A stretch of 64,000 bases of DNA. It comes from Datnioides undecimradiatus (taxonomy: Eukaryota > Chordata > Actinopteri > Lobotiformes > Datnioididae). This document shows positions 21,581 through 33,282 of the stretch, in pieces. Both the position numbers and the translations under genes were made by a program. Within the stretch, counting starts at the first letter, position 1. Each line of letters begins with the position of its first letter. Location: NCBI GenBank assembly GCA_008933995.1, contig WARS01000012.1:124001-188000 (forward strand). Reading direction: 5' to 3'. Below the pieces are notes generated by a model that made no database searches, was not told the origin of the DNA, and was given only the letters and a program-made list of their open reading frames with translations.

Positions 21581-23201
21581 TTACATGAGAGTCCTCATCC
21601 TCCTGAATGAGCCAACCATGGGGTTGTGGCAGCCCCAGTCACCGCAGGCCCTGTACTCTCCGGGGCGCAGGAAATACTGGCGTCCCCTGTAGTTGGGGTG
21701 CTCGTAGAAGATCCAGTAACCCTCCATGATGTTGCAGGAGTAAATATCACGGTAGCGGAAGCGGTCGTACACATTGGGGCAGTCGTCCATGAACTCCATG
21801 GTGTGTCCCATCATGTCGGGCCTGTTGTAGATCCTCATCCTGTAGGATCCTCTATACTGTATGTGAGATAGATAGGAACATGATTATTATGCTATTTTGG
21901 TAGGTGTGAACCCCAGAGAGGACTTTGCTTGAGCTTCCTGCCCTGAGCTGATTTGTTTTACTTTGAATTCAAGTGAGTACTCGCACTACTTGGTTTCTTT
22001 AAGTAAGTAACTACAGATGAGGGCGAGCAACAACTCTTTTGCAGCATGACAGAATTAGATTTTTTTTTTCCCCTCCCTAAACTGCCAGAAACACTCAATG
22101 TGACTAACAGAATTAGAATGAAGGCACCGAGTCTTATGGGGGGGTGTATCATATTCCTTTTAAAAGCTGACTGGGTCTCCTTGTGGGCCTTGGAACAGAG
22201 ACTTTTATGCTATGACCTGCCTGAGTATCTGTAAATGACATCAAAAGGCCAGTGATTGACATCCATTTCTAAAGCAGCATTTGATGTACAAGGTGAGCGG
22301 TGGGGGGTTGGGGGGACTACCAATCCTATCTGTCTGTTTGATTGACTTACGGGGGAGAACATCTGGCAGGAGCGGATGCAGTTGTTGAAGCCCATCCAGG
22401 TGTGGTAGTCGGGGTACTCGCCGGGGCCAAGGATGTACTGGTAACCCATGTAGTAAGGCTTCTCATAGGCCACCCAGTGACCACCACTGACACGGATGGA
22501 GTTGCAACAGTTGAAGTGCCTGAAGGTGTCCATGCAGTCACTGCCGCACTCCCAGTGACGGCCCTGGAAGTTGCGGCCTTCGTAGAAGATGATCTTGTAC
22601 AGGGGTGAAAAGCATGTATAACTGAAGTCAATGCAAGTTAATATGATGTACATTTACCAGTTGCAGTATTTGTGAATGGTCTGTAGGGGACACTGCTATC
22701 CCTCGAACAAACTCAATCACTTTTTCATGAGTCCTTCGGGTATGCGAGCCTCTCCAGTCGTCTGTAAATGATTTCCAGTGCATGACAGGTGAAAGTCAAG
22801 GCAACTGAAACAATCGCTACAGCTGACTTTTTATTTGAAGTGCGACTTAATGTATGCTCGTCCCGTCTGAACACACCGTCAACTCCGCAAATTTAGGGAG
22901 CCAGAAATCGTCGCTGTCATGCAAATACAGTGAATCTGTCATCTTTGGATACCACATAATTGCTGATCTGCACTTCCTTTCAGCTTCCCTCACAAACACC
23001 TATATATATGTTTTTCGGCTAAAAAACCAAACCTCCAGTCAGTCCATCCTGTTCTTGCAGCATCTCCTGCTCTCTGCTGCATTTTCTTTCCCCTGTTACC
23101 AATATTTAACACAAAACCGGTCCCAAACAATGCCATTTCTCCTCTTCCACTCTTCATCAAACCTGTTACCGTACTACATGTTGAGCTCATACCTTTCCCA
23201 T
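21581..23201 (-). CDS. Gamma-M/MX-type crystallin, gene 2
   Basis: Second complete lens gamma crystallin with the same architecture as its neighbour. Exon 1 (23201-23193) is ATG GGA AAG followed by GTATGA. Exon 2 (22593-22351, 81 codons) is the N-terminal domain, beginning [16 protein letters not shown] and ending before GTAAGT. Exon 3 (21856-21581) is the C-terminal domain, beginning [17 protein letters not shown] and ending in TAA after MRTLM. The total is 175 residues with both introns in phase 0. [14 protein letters not shown] is identical in the two genes. Cys residues (CCNSIR, DWGCHN) and Met are enriched. The tiny first exon was placed by its match to gene 1 (MGK) plus a TATA box at the same spacing. 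The pair arose by tandem duplication; exon 2 is diverged enough that the duplication is not recent. Confidence 0.92.
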
Positions 23202-23255
23202 GGTTGCAGGACTGTGGATGTTTGCGCACCATAGCCCTAGACACACTTACAGGTC

Positions 23256-23298
23256 CTTTTATACTCTCCCACTGACGATGAGGCCTCTGACACGTCAG
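23256..23298 (-). promoter_or_regulatory. TATA box and spaced inverted repeat, crystallin gene 2
   Basis: TATAAAAG (23256-23263, minus strand) lies about 55 bases before the ATG, matching gene 1. About 24 bp further upstream, CTGAC and GTCAG half-sites form an inverted repeat with a 2-bp spacer (23287-23298). This resembles a Maf response element with altered spacing. Confidence 0.5.
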
Positions 23299-26200
23299 GG
23301 ACAACTACTCTTTACCTTTTTGGATGCCGACCTCTGTACCTATAGAATTGACCCCCACCCCTCCACCCCATCCCAAAAACGAACACAAGTGCTATTCTGT
23401 GTTTGTATGACCCTCGTTCTCCCGTGACCTTGTGATGCGGCCTTTTGAAATGTCACACAAAGGCCCTTTAGGTATGTGGCCCCCCAACAACAAAGCCTTT
23501 AAAGTGTACAGTGTGTTAGGTCATTTTTTTGGGGGGGGGGCACCCTCTAAAAAAACAAAAAAAGTACTTTTCTGTGTCATGGTTTTTGTTTCATTCCTTG
23601 ATTGCGTGGAAAATTGTAACTTTGTGCCTTTCACTCAGGGAGGGAGTTTGGATTGTGTGTGTTCTGTAAGTGGTTCAGGTCGAATTTTAATTGTTAATCG
23701 ATTCCCATTAAAGGGAAGCCGTGTTGATAGTGTGGACTGAATCAAGCTCGAGTGATCTGACGCCTCTTTTTGCTTCCATAGCCTGCAGTTGTGCTTGTGA
23801 TACCAGACGGGTCTGTTTGCAGATGCACAGACAGAACTGCTTAGTATGTCTGTTTGTGTGATATAAAAGGAGGCATTTGGGGCATATGGATGTTTGAGTC
23901 TTTGTATAAATTGGTGGATGTTTGGACTTGAGTTTCAGGCTTGTAAGCGTAGCCCAGAGCTGAAGGGGAAAAGGCCAGAAAGAGTTGCCGCCATGCATTG
24001 TGTTCCCAAAGCCCAGCTGATGCCAGAAAGGTCAGTCTCATCCTTTAGCCTTTCATCAGGATAAAGGGCTCGCGCCCCCCTCTCCACTTTGTGTGCTTTT
24101 TGCAGCTTCAACTGTGTAAAAAGGCAAATGTTTTCAGAAAACACAATAGCCATTATGTTCCTGGGCAAAAACACTGCTACTGCGGTAGTACATCCGGAGC
24201 CACATGACACTGTTTCAGTGTTAAGGAACAGCGTTGATAAGCTTTTGCTCCTTTGATCATTCATTGACTTGAAACTCTCATAGGCTTCAATAGCTTTCAT
24301 GTTTGAAGCTGCACTCTTTTTCTATGACATAAGTAGATCATTGATATCCTTTCATCACAGTGTGCAGCGTAATTGTGGCAGATTATCAGATGGGATGTTG
24401 TTTTGTTTTGTGAGTTTCTTGAGCAAATATTTACTCCGGGAGGAAAGGTTTTTATCAGGACATATAAGAAACAAATGTTTAGATTTCCCTCATATGTTCA
24501 TTCATAGATTAATCATTTCTTTCATCACGCCTATTAAATGTAAAATCTTTGTACTCCCGTCTTGATGCGAGGGGGCAGCAGAATGACTGTGAAATCATAT
24601 TATGGCTGAAACGCACTCGTTCAAGCTCCGTGTGGTGCAGGAGCAAGCATTGCCTTTGACTCCACCAGCTCCGACGCCGCTGCCCAGCCCGACCTCTGAC
24701 CTCCATACTGATAGAAGCGTGTAACCGAGGTGCAATATTTAACGCCTCACTAAAAAACTGCCACTACCGTGATTGTCATTGTTCTCGTTTTCATCACTGA
24801 GGAACATCAGCTAACCCTAACTCATTAGTCGGGACCTTGGCTCCCTCCGTATGTCTTTGGCTTCCAGAGGGGGAACCTTGTTTCACAGGCTCTCAAATGA
24901 TCATCTTTAGCTGTGCTACAAGACATCTCCTCCCCACCCTGAAGGGAAAGTAACATCACAGAGGCCCTTGCCTGCTTTCTCAGTTCCCCCTGGAGGAGAA
25001 GAAAGCTACCCGCTGTGGAGCATTCCACTCTTCATCTCAGAATGACGGAAGAAAAGGAAAGGAGAGGGGAACAGAGTGGGGGGCTAGATTTGCAGCTCCA
25101 TTGTGTCCGAGGATCTCATTGTGCAATCTGTGTAATCGCGTGGGAGATGACGACACTATTAGCCCGCAGAATGACTGTCAGTTGGGGACCTCTGTGATTG
25201 ATGTGCACCCCACAGAGATAGGAGAAACTTTGACAGATAGCAACCCGAGCACTAGTTAACTTGCAACCTTTTTCATCTACCCGGCTTCCAAAAGAGAAAC
25301 CCATTCGTGTAGCTGATACCTAATTAGAATGTGAATGTGCAATCCACTCAGTAAAACACATTTCGGGTCAGAGGAGACTTCTTTTCAATTCAAAACAAAT
25401 CATATTCCCTTAATCCAAACCGCAGCGTCTCTGACCCCGCTATATACAATAAGTCTCACCCCTAAAATGTTGCAGGGAGAGATAGGAGAGCAGCCGTTGC
25501 TTGCAGTGCCTCCAATGTGCTCTTTTTAGTGAACAGTCATTACAAAAACACTGTCGTACCGAGGTGTAAACAAGGGGTTCTATGTGAGTTTTGCTCCCGA
25601 GAACTGGCTAATCTGGTGCTGGAAATGTGGTATGATCGGAAAGCGCTCGCCAAAAAAGCCTCCCACGCCGGGAGTAGAATGAGGACCTCTCTTTTGCTAA
25701 GAGATCATCCTCTCCATTCTTTCTGTCAGAAAATCTCCAGGCATCCTCCCTCTCTTGTCACTGCCAGCGCACAGGCTCTATCGGGATTGCCAGACGCAGG
25801 AGCCACTATGAGCCTGTGCCAGGGCCAGGATTTACCGCGATGCGTCTGATGTGCTCCATCTTTTTGCTGGGGGATAATTAAAAGAGGAAATGGTGTTGGA
25901 AGAACAGAGTGGAAAAGCAGGAGGACGGGGGCTTGGACCGAGCAAATGGATGCAGCTGTCAATTATGTTGAGTTGTTGATATGTTGTTTGTTTTCCCCCA
26001 GTCTTTGAGATTTTTTTTTTTGTGTGTGTGTTGAACTGTTTCCCCATCAGGATTTAGTTTTAAAGTTTGTGGTAAATCTCCACTCCGTACATGTAATTAA
26101 AAACAACATTTAGGCTAATTAAGAACTACTCTTAGCAATGAAATCCCTGTAAAGGTTTTCGCTCAGCTGGATCCCGATGACCTGCAGGTGATCGTTTAGG

Positions 26201-27004
26201 TTCGACGAAGACGAATTCGCAAACATCTACAGAGCTACTGCACATCTGAGATCTTCTAACCTCCTCTACTTACAGCTTTTACACTTAAGTGAGCTTTAAA
26301 ATATGCTCATATCACCAGGATTTCCCTCTTGGGACCACCACACCTTTGCTAAACACTATATAAAACCTCTTTTTGTCTTGAGTCCAAAAATTAAAGTTGA
26401 GCAAACAACCAGTTTGTTGCTCACAATGGACTTTCTTCACGTCAGCACAAGCTGTCTATCAGGAAGCCAGGACCGTTCGAATCATTCAAGCGTCTGCCTT
26501 TATTTGACTAAATCGATTTGAGATGCTCCACCATACAGCGTGACCCAAACTCTGTGAAAAGCAGGACAACTCCTTCGTCTCGCAGCAGACACACCAGGGG
26601 GAGTTATGGCTTTTAGCTGCTCTCACTCCTCATCTCCACACTCTGTTTTGACGTGGCGTGTCTCCCATGCCCCAAAGCTTTAAAGGTTTAAAGAGCAACT
26701 TTTCACCCTGTAATCCAGGTGCCTTTCAAACAAGTCACGCTGTTTACTGACACATGACAAAAAAGTTCAACCCCCTCTCATCTCTCTGCTTACAAGACTG
26801 TAGCTCACCTCAGAGCCTGGTAGTCATTCCTCCAGAGCGCCCTGAACAAACAGAGCCTCAGCGAGAAGGGGCCCCTTGCCTTTCACCACTCGCTAAATTT
26901 ATAATCAGATGTGATGCTGTTGTTCACTTCTTCAAATTTGTCATCAAAGCAAATGTGTTCTGACAACAGCTAGTGACAAGTGCACCAGAGGAGAGGCAGC
27001 AAAT

Positions 27005-27370
27005 CAGCTTTTTCACACCGCATATCAATTATTGATCATGTTGCCCCCTCCGCCAACCACTTCTCCTCCTCCCTCCCCAGCCCTGCTACCCCAGCAAGTA
27101 GACACCTTGTGATAATGAAATACATCAATTTGAAAAATAAATAATAAACTGGGGTCGTCTCCATTGCAACAAAGCCTTAAGAGCTTGATTGACTGCCTGC
27201 ACATTTTCCTCATTGGCAGTCAGGCAGATCAAAGGAGGGTTCCTCTTATTGCCCAAGGCCACTTGCAATTTATTTAGAGGAGCAGTGCTGCTGTCCCAGC
27301 AGGTAACATTATTGGGCAGAGACACTCAGGATAATCATAGCTTTGAGGTGCCTCTCAAATCCCACCTCTG
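27005..27370. promoter_or_regulatory. Candidate conserved non-coding element
   Basis: Dense, non-repetitive block containing ATCAATTATTGATC (an inverted repeat), CTTGATTGACTGCC (PBX/MEIS-like), GGCAGATCAAAGG (TCF/LEF core ATCAAAG beside an overlapping CAGA Smad-type box) and CAATTTATTTAGA. No coding potential is visible. The enhancer call is inferred from motif density. Confidence 0.3.
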
Positions 27371-28978
27371 CTGGCTCCATCATGCATGCGCGAAAAAATA
27401 CACGCATATGATTTACAAAAATCCTTCCTTATTATACCAAATTAAGCGGCAGATAAGACCACATTAACGTGCTCACGTGGAATATCCAGCCGCTCAAAGG
27501 CAGTGACCTCAGCTGCCCTAAATATGTTAGATTATATTGGTTTTGGCTAAATGTGTTGAGGTCTTTTTATATTACTTTCGGTTGTTACCAGAGTTTTAAG
27601 TTATATTTCCTAATATCTTTCTCTAAAACAATAAATATCCACTTATTTTAGAATATCAAGGTGTATTTAACAGTCTAAAGTATTGTTTGGTGTATAAACA
27701 GGGGGAAGTGCTCCATGATGTGTCGTGAAGTAAAAGTGTTTTTGTTTTTTCTTTTTTCTGTGCAGGATTACACACAATAAAAATGAATGATTGAAGGAAT
27801 TAATCATTTGACGGGATAAACACAGGGAGGACACAAAGCGTGATGTTACCCAGTCGCGTGAAAGAACGAGTCACATTTCGTGCGAAAAGCGTCGTTTGTA
27901 GTTCATTGCACCTTAATAATGTTACTTGGATTTCCAATTTCAAAGGCCTTTCCTGTGCACCGCATAAATAGTAGAAAGCAGAGAGCATAGTAACGGGATG
28001 TTTTGTTATTTTTTCTGTCCAGACGCACTCGTTTGCTTACGAGCTCACATTTTAAAATGATATCAGTCTTACATCACTTTCCCTTAAGGCCCAGTTAAAA
28101 CAAACTAATTTTATTTGACATGTATTTTAACAACTTTTCCCACCACGAACATTTAAGTTATTTAAATTCTCCAGACATCCAGCTTGATCAGATTCAGCCA
28201 AACAATCTGAAACCATACAAAGAAAGTGAAGATGTATTTAATTGTTTTTTTTCCTGCTTTGCAGCTCTTAAGTTCTCAAGAATAAAGAAGCATGATTTAT
28301 GGAAATGTTGCCATAATCTCAGCTCAGTCCTGCAACAGCAGCTTTTTCTGAGGGGCTGCCTATAAAATAAAAAGCTATGCATTTATGTAAATTAGTTTGA
28401 TTGATCTTATTATGAAGTCATTTGATGAGACTCCACAGATAAGACAGGGCTTGTAATAATATTTGAAATATGATTTTTCCCCCTGCACAGCCAGCTTGGT
28501 AACAGGAACACCTTGTTTAAAATAGTAACTATTTACATTTTTACAAACACAAAGTGAATTCACTTTTGCATTTTTACACATGGAAATCTTTGTTTTTATA
28601 TAAACTTATTAAAGATTATAGACATTTGAATATATGTATAGTTAAAGCCATGAGAAATAACACATTTGAGATCAGTTGAATTAGACTTTTGCACCTTTTT
28701 AAGCAGCAGTAAACCTGATTATTTTAGGATTTAAATGTATTTAATTGTTTTAAATGCCTCACTTCTTCGATGTCCAACGTCACTTCAGAATTTATAAGGA
28801 AACAACCCCTTTTATGTTTGAATAAAAACCAATTTCTACGCATGTTTTTGACCAGAGCTGGTGAAAACATCTTTTTCTTTTTTAATAGTTGTGTTACATT
28901 TCAAGAGCAGAGCACAGTTTGTCTTCACAGTTGACCAGTTTCAGTAGATACTCCAGTTCATTTGCCCGGGAGTTTCAA

Positions 28979-28991
28979 ACACTAGAGGGCA
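28979..28991. promoter_or_regulatory. CTCF-like motif
   Basis: ACACTAGAGGGC matches the CTCF core CCASYAGRKGGC at 11 of 12 positions. Seen as sequence only; occupancy is unknown. Confidence 0.3.
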
Positions 28992-30639
28992 CTAGAAGCC
29001 AAAGCATTGCCTGTCTGCAGGACGGCTGTTTCAAGTTCTTTATACCACGGCCATATCTCTGAGCAGCTTGTATGAGCGTTTGTTTGCTTGCATGTATACA
29101 TTTGTGAGTACACTTGGACGCACCATGTATACGGACGTGATTCATGTGTTGTACGACTCTGTGTGTTTGTGTGTGTCAGTGCCACGGCTCCTGTCTTCTG
29201 TACTGAAGCCTATCAGTGCTCAGACATTGTTTTACCGAGGGAGAAGTACAAAAAACCCCAAAAAACATTCACTAACAGGCTGACATGACCTGTGTCTCAG
29301 CACATGCTGCTGGTCCACTTGTTTGTTGAAGTGACACACACACGTTTGTAGCACGGACACACACACACACTACAGCATTGGAGTTGATTTTAGACCCCTA
29401 GTTTCAAACAAACTTAGACTAGACACACACATCCATGTACAGTACACTCACACACACGCACACAGCATGGTCAAACAAAGTCTCAGACAGACAATGAGCA
29501 GTTAGCTTTGTAGCTAGTTTCAAGCCAGTGTGTGTTTTTGAACTGCAGATGTGGTCGCTGACTGAAGGATCAGTGCACAAACTGCAGGACTGCAGAGATG
29601 GCAGTTCTCCCATAGGGTCTGGCACAGCCCGGGCCTTTTTGTTGTGCCCCATTTACGCTGTTCGTTTAGCCATGTTGAAGAGGTGGCGGTGGTCTGTGTC
29701 TGCGGTGCTGCGCCGGGCGACCATTTGAAAGTACATCCTCGAGCCTGTGTGCGCACGTCGCACGCCATATGCCATATCGGTTTGCTCGCAGGCAAAGGGT
29801 TTGTAGATGCACAGTGTTTTAATAAGAGTCCATCCCGGCGCCTTCAGGACAGCAGAGCAGGAATCTAAATTGAGTCGTCCGTTTTCCTTGTCAGTATTGG
29901 AAGCTACAGATCTCAGATTTATGAATTCTACAGAAAAGGCTTATCTCAGTGGCAAACACCGGTTTCCATTTCTACTGGGAATTAATTGCACAACCATGAA
30001 GCGAAGGTATGCGAGATGGAATCAAGAATGTTATTAACATTCGTGCACAGTTGTTTTGAGTTGAAGGATAAGGTAGCGAGATGCATAAGAGGCTTGACTT
30101 GATCTGAGCTGGGCCTCGGAGGAGCGGGAGAGAGGCGCTGCCGTCCCTGGACTGCGGCGAGAACAGGCCCTCAGCAGAGTCCCTGGAAGACCGAAAGCTC
30201 CACTCCAGGGAGTTTCAACCAAATTAAAAAACAATGATACACCAAGGGAGAATCTAATGCCAATTCCCATCATCAAGACCCACATTCTTCACTGTTTTGC
30301 TTTTAACTTTTGTTTTTTTCTTTCCCTCTCTGTCTCCGACTCTCTCTCTCCCTCTCTTTTCCCTCCGCACTGTTGTTTTCTAGTTTGTTTTCCACCCGTA
30401 CTCCTCTGGCTGTCGCCGAGCGCTACAGCCACTTTCAAAGGCTCCGCTGTCACGCGCCGCCTTTGAGTCCCGTTTGAAATTTTAACGTACATGTTGTCAG
30501 GGTGCCGTCAGGAGTGATTGACAGGTCCGTCCCAGAGCAACACCGGGCTTGGCAGGCTGGCTGTCTTTTGTCAGAGGCAGCCGAGGAGAAGCAACAAAGG
30601 AAAGGAGCAGAGGAGGAAAAAACATACATAAATAAAACA

Positions 30640-30880
30640 AAACTGCTCTTACCCATTTCTCAATAAAGACCAAATTAGATTAATCTTAAGGCAGAGCAAG
30701 GCAGGCAGGCAGTTGTGGAAAAAGACTTGATATTTTCTCTGGCTTTGTTCCCTGCCATTGATGGTGCACTGCTTAGACACCCTCTCAACAGGACACCAAA
30801 GGCAGCGCAGCAAGAGTTGTATAAAGAGCCAGCTGTACACATTAATGTTCATTATCACCTCCCTTCAATGCAGAGAAATT
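30640..30880. promoter_or_regulatory. Candidate conserved non-coding element
   Basis: Unique sequence with AGATTAATCTTAAG (a bicoid/OTX-type TAATC inverted pair), GCCATTGATGG and CATTAATGTTCATTATC homeodomain cores close together. Nothing indicates an exon. Low certainty. Confidence 0.25.
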
Positions 30881-31639
30881 CCAAAGTACAGAGTTTGTCC
30901 CGGCCTCACCTCCGTTTGAAAATGGAGACGTGATGTTTGTGGCCTTGTCAGCCGCTGTGTTTTAAATAAAAACCGGTGACCGCTTTGAATCTGGCTGCAG
31001 GACACAGAAATACATCTACCTTTAAGAAAAAAAAAGAAAAAACGATGAGTTTCCAGTATTAAAGGTGGATTCGGAGGGAGTCTTGTGTCTGGGAAATTAA
31101 AATAATGCATTTGTGCGACATGCATATCGTGTTTTTCGATTGATACCGGAGACTCGACGACGCCAGGTTCAGAAATATCTGCCTGTCAAAACTCATTTTT
31201 CCAGCAGCCCCCCCACCCCCCCCAATCCACCCCCCGGTGTGATTCAACCACTCATAGATGGAAGAGTGTGTGTGTGACAAAACACAAAATCCATCTTTTG
31301 CCTCTCCTCAATCTCCATCGCCAGCAACACATTTTATTCTAAAGCCAAAAAACACACGAGAGATAAAACGGTTTGATTGTTTACAGTCATATATTTCCTA
31401 GATATTACACTACATGCTTCTGTCGAGCCTCTTTAGTAATTAGCGTATCCGCTCTATTGTGGATTCTTTACTGTATGGCTATTATTTCCCCTCAGTTACA
31501 GTTCACCTTAAGCATTGCCAGAGATGTTGTAATTTCCTATTTGGAGATAAAAGCCATTGATTACTCTCTGCCTCTTTAGACAATCCAAGAACAAAAGTGC
31601 AGGATAAAAATATTCAGTGTAACACCGAGACTCTTTGAG

Positions 31640-31800
31640 ATTCATATCAACTGTCAGTGTTGGGGTTGCAGGGCAGGAGAGCTGGGCTCGAGGCCCACAG
31701 CAGCAAGCACCCAGTCTGCTAAAGTGTCTTTGAGCAAGACACTGAATCCTTGCCAGCTCCAGCCTGATCTCTGACCTGCCTGCGCAGCGAGCACAAAGCA
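31640..31800. repeat. SINE-like fragment
   Basis: Contains GTGTCTTTGAGCAAGACACT, very close to the phrase GTGTCCTTGAGCAAGACACT that I recall from abundant teleost SINEs. The preceding GGGTTGCAGGGCAGG...CTGGGCTCGAGGCCC is box-B-like (GGGCTCGAGGCC for GGTTCGANNCC). The family name is not assigned. Confidence 0.5.
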
Positions 31801-33233
31801 CAAAGAGACATCCTCCGAATAAAATCAAAAATAATGAGAATAGAAATGTAGGTTCATGTGAAAGTTGTGCAGAAGTTTGTTTGAACAGTGCAATGGAGCA
31901 GTAATGATTGATTCAGTGGTGTACATGAAAATGAGGGCATTAACAAGTCTCACCGCTTTGAAAATCAATGACACTGTCGTCCCATCTCCCTTCTCGTACA
32001 AGTGCGGCTCGGCGGGAAGGGAGTTGAGCAACATCAGCCACAGGAACTGGAACAGCGGAATACAACTGTACGCCCGGTGTTGAGCAAGCTGTTCCTGTCA
32101 GTCCGAGCCGACGACTGTGACATGAAATCCGCGCTGAGATGTAAACACGATGCACGAGAGCGACGGGTTCTGCGAAAGAAAGACCTTGGAGCGATTTAAG
32201 ATCTGAAAGTGACCATGAGTTGAAGGAAAAAGCCTGTTTACGCCGAGCTCTGCCAGGGTTTCGCGCAATGACATGACTTAATTTGAGTTCCTGCGTCTTC
32301 CGCTAACAAATACAATGAAAACTCCCTTTTTTAACGCGGGCGAATGTTTGGAGTTTGTCCTCTTGGCTCCGTGTTGCAACCCGCCAAGTAAATAATTCCC
32401 TGGAATTAGGGGTTTTCTTCTCTTTTTTACAGATCCATCTATGTCAGCCGTAGACAACTTGTGGCAGCAACTATAGATTTGAATCAGAGGGGAAAGAGTA
32501 AGCCTTGTAAAGAGCAGGGGTTTCGGCTGTGTGGAGTACCGCACATGATGGGATGAGTGACTTTCACTCGCTCGCTGAAAGGTTAGGCTTTTCCTTCTGC
32601 CGGTATCTTTTTAAAAGAAAACATGTCTGCCGTTTGATAACTGCTTGACATTTGACAGTCTTTTCAGGCCAATCAGACGGGTGTTTTTTTTATTTTTCAT
32701 GTTGGCCGTCTGGAGGAGCAGCAACAAGGAAAAAACACACAGTATTGTCACTTTCCTCAAGCTTTTCAAAGGCGGTCTTTCGCCACAGCGATCAACATCA
32801 GATACCCCGAGTGCTGTGCTCATTTTTTCTCCTTTCATTTGTGTTTATTTCTTTCTTTCTTTCTTTTTTGGACTAACCCAGTCTGCCGAGACCTCATCGC
32901 TACCATCAGAGCTGAACTCTAGAAAGAAATCACTTTCCAGTGTCAAAAGTGTCAAGCACCTAACCTTACTGCAGCATTGCCACGTCGTGAACCAGTTCTC
33001 AGAACCAGCTGCACTGAAGCACACTGTTTTTTTCCCTTTGGGGCATTGTCGCTATATCTTTCTTTATAGCTTCAGAATGTGTTCTACTGTAAATTATCAA
33101 CTGTATGTTATCTTGGAGGGAAAAGCGAGGAGCTCGAAGGAAGCAACAAAGCCACCAGTCTCTCTGGTTACATAATTCATGTCAGCCATATTCAAATAAA
33201 ATTTATCACATTGTCAATCATCGAGACGCGAAC

Positions 33234-33282
33234 GTGTGCGCGGGTGTGCGCGGGTGTGTGTGTGTGTGCGCGCGCGCGTGCA
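33234..33282. repeat. Alternating GT/GC tract
   Basis: Purine-pyrimidine alternation (GTGTGCGCGGGTGTGTGTG, then GCGCGCGCGTG) of about 49 bp with one GG break. Z-DNA-prone composition. Confidence 0.8.

Noticed and set aside
22342-22608. Plus-strand 88-codon frame through crystallin gene 2
   Set aside because: Antisense shadow of crystallin exon 2.
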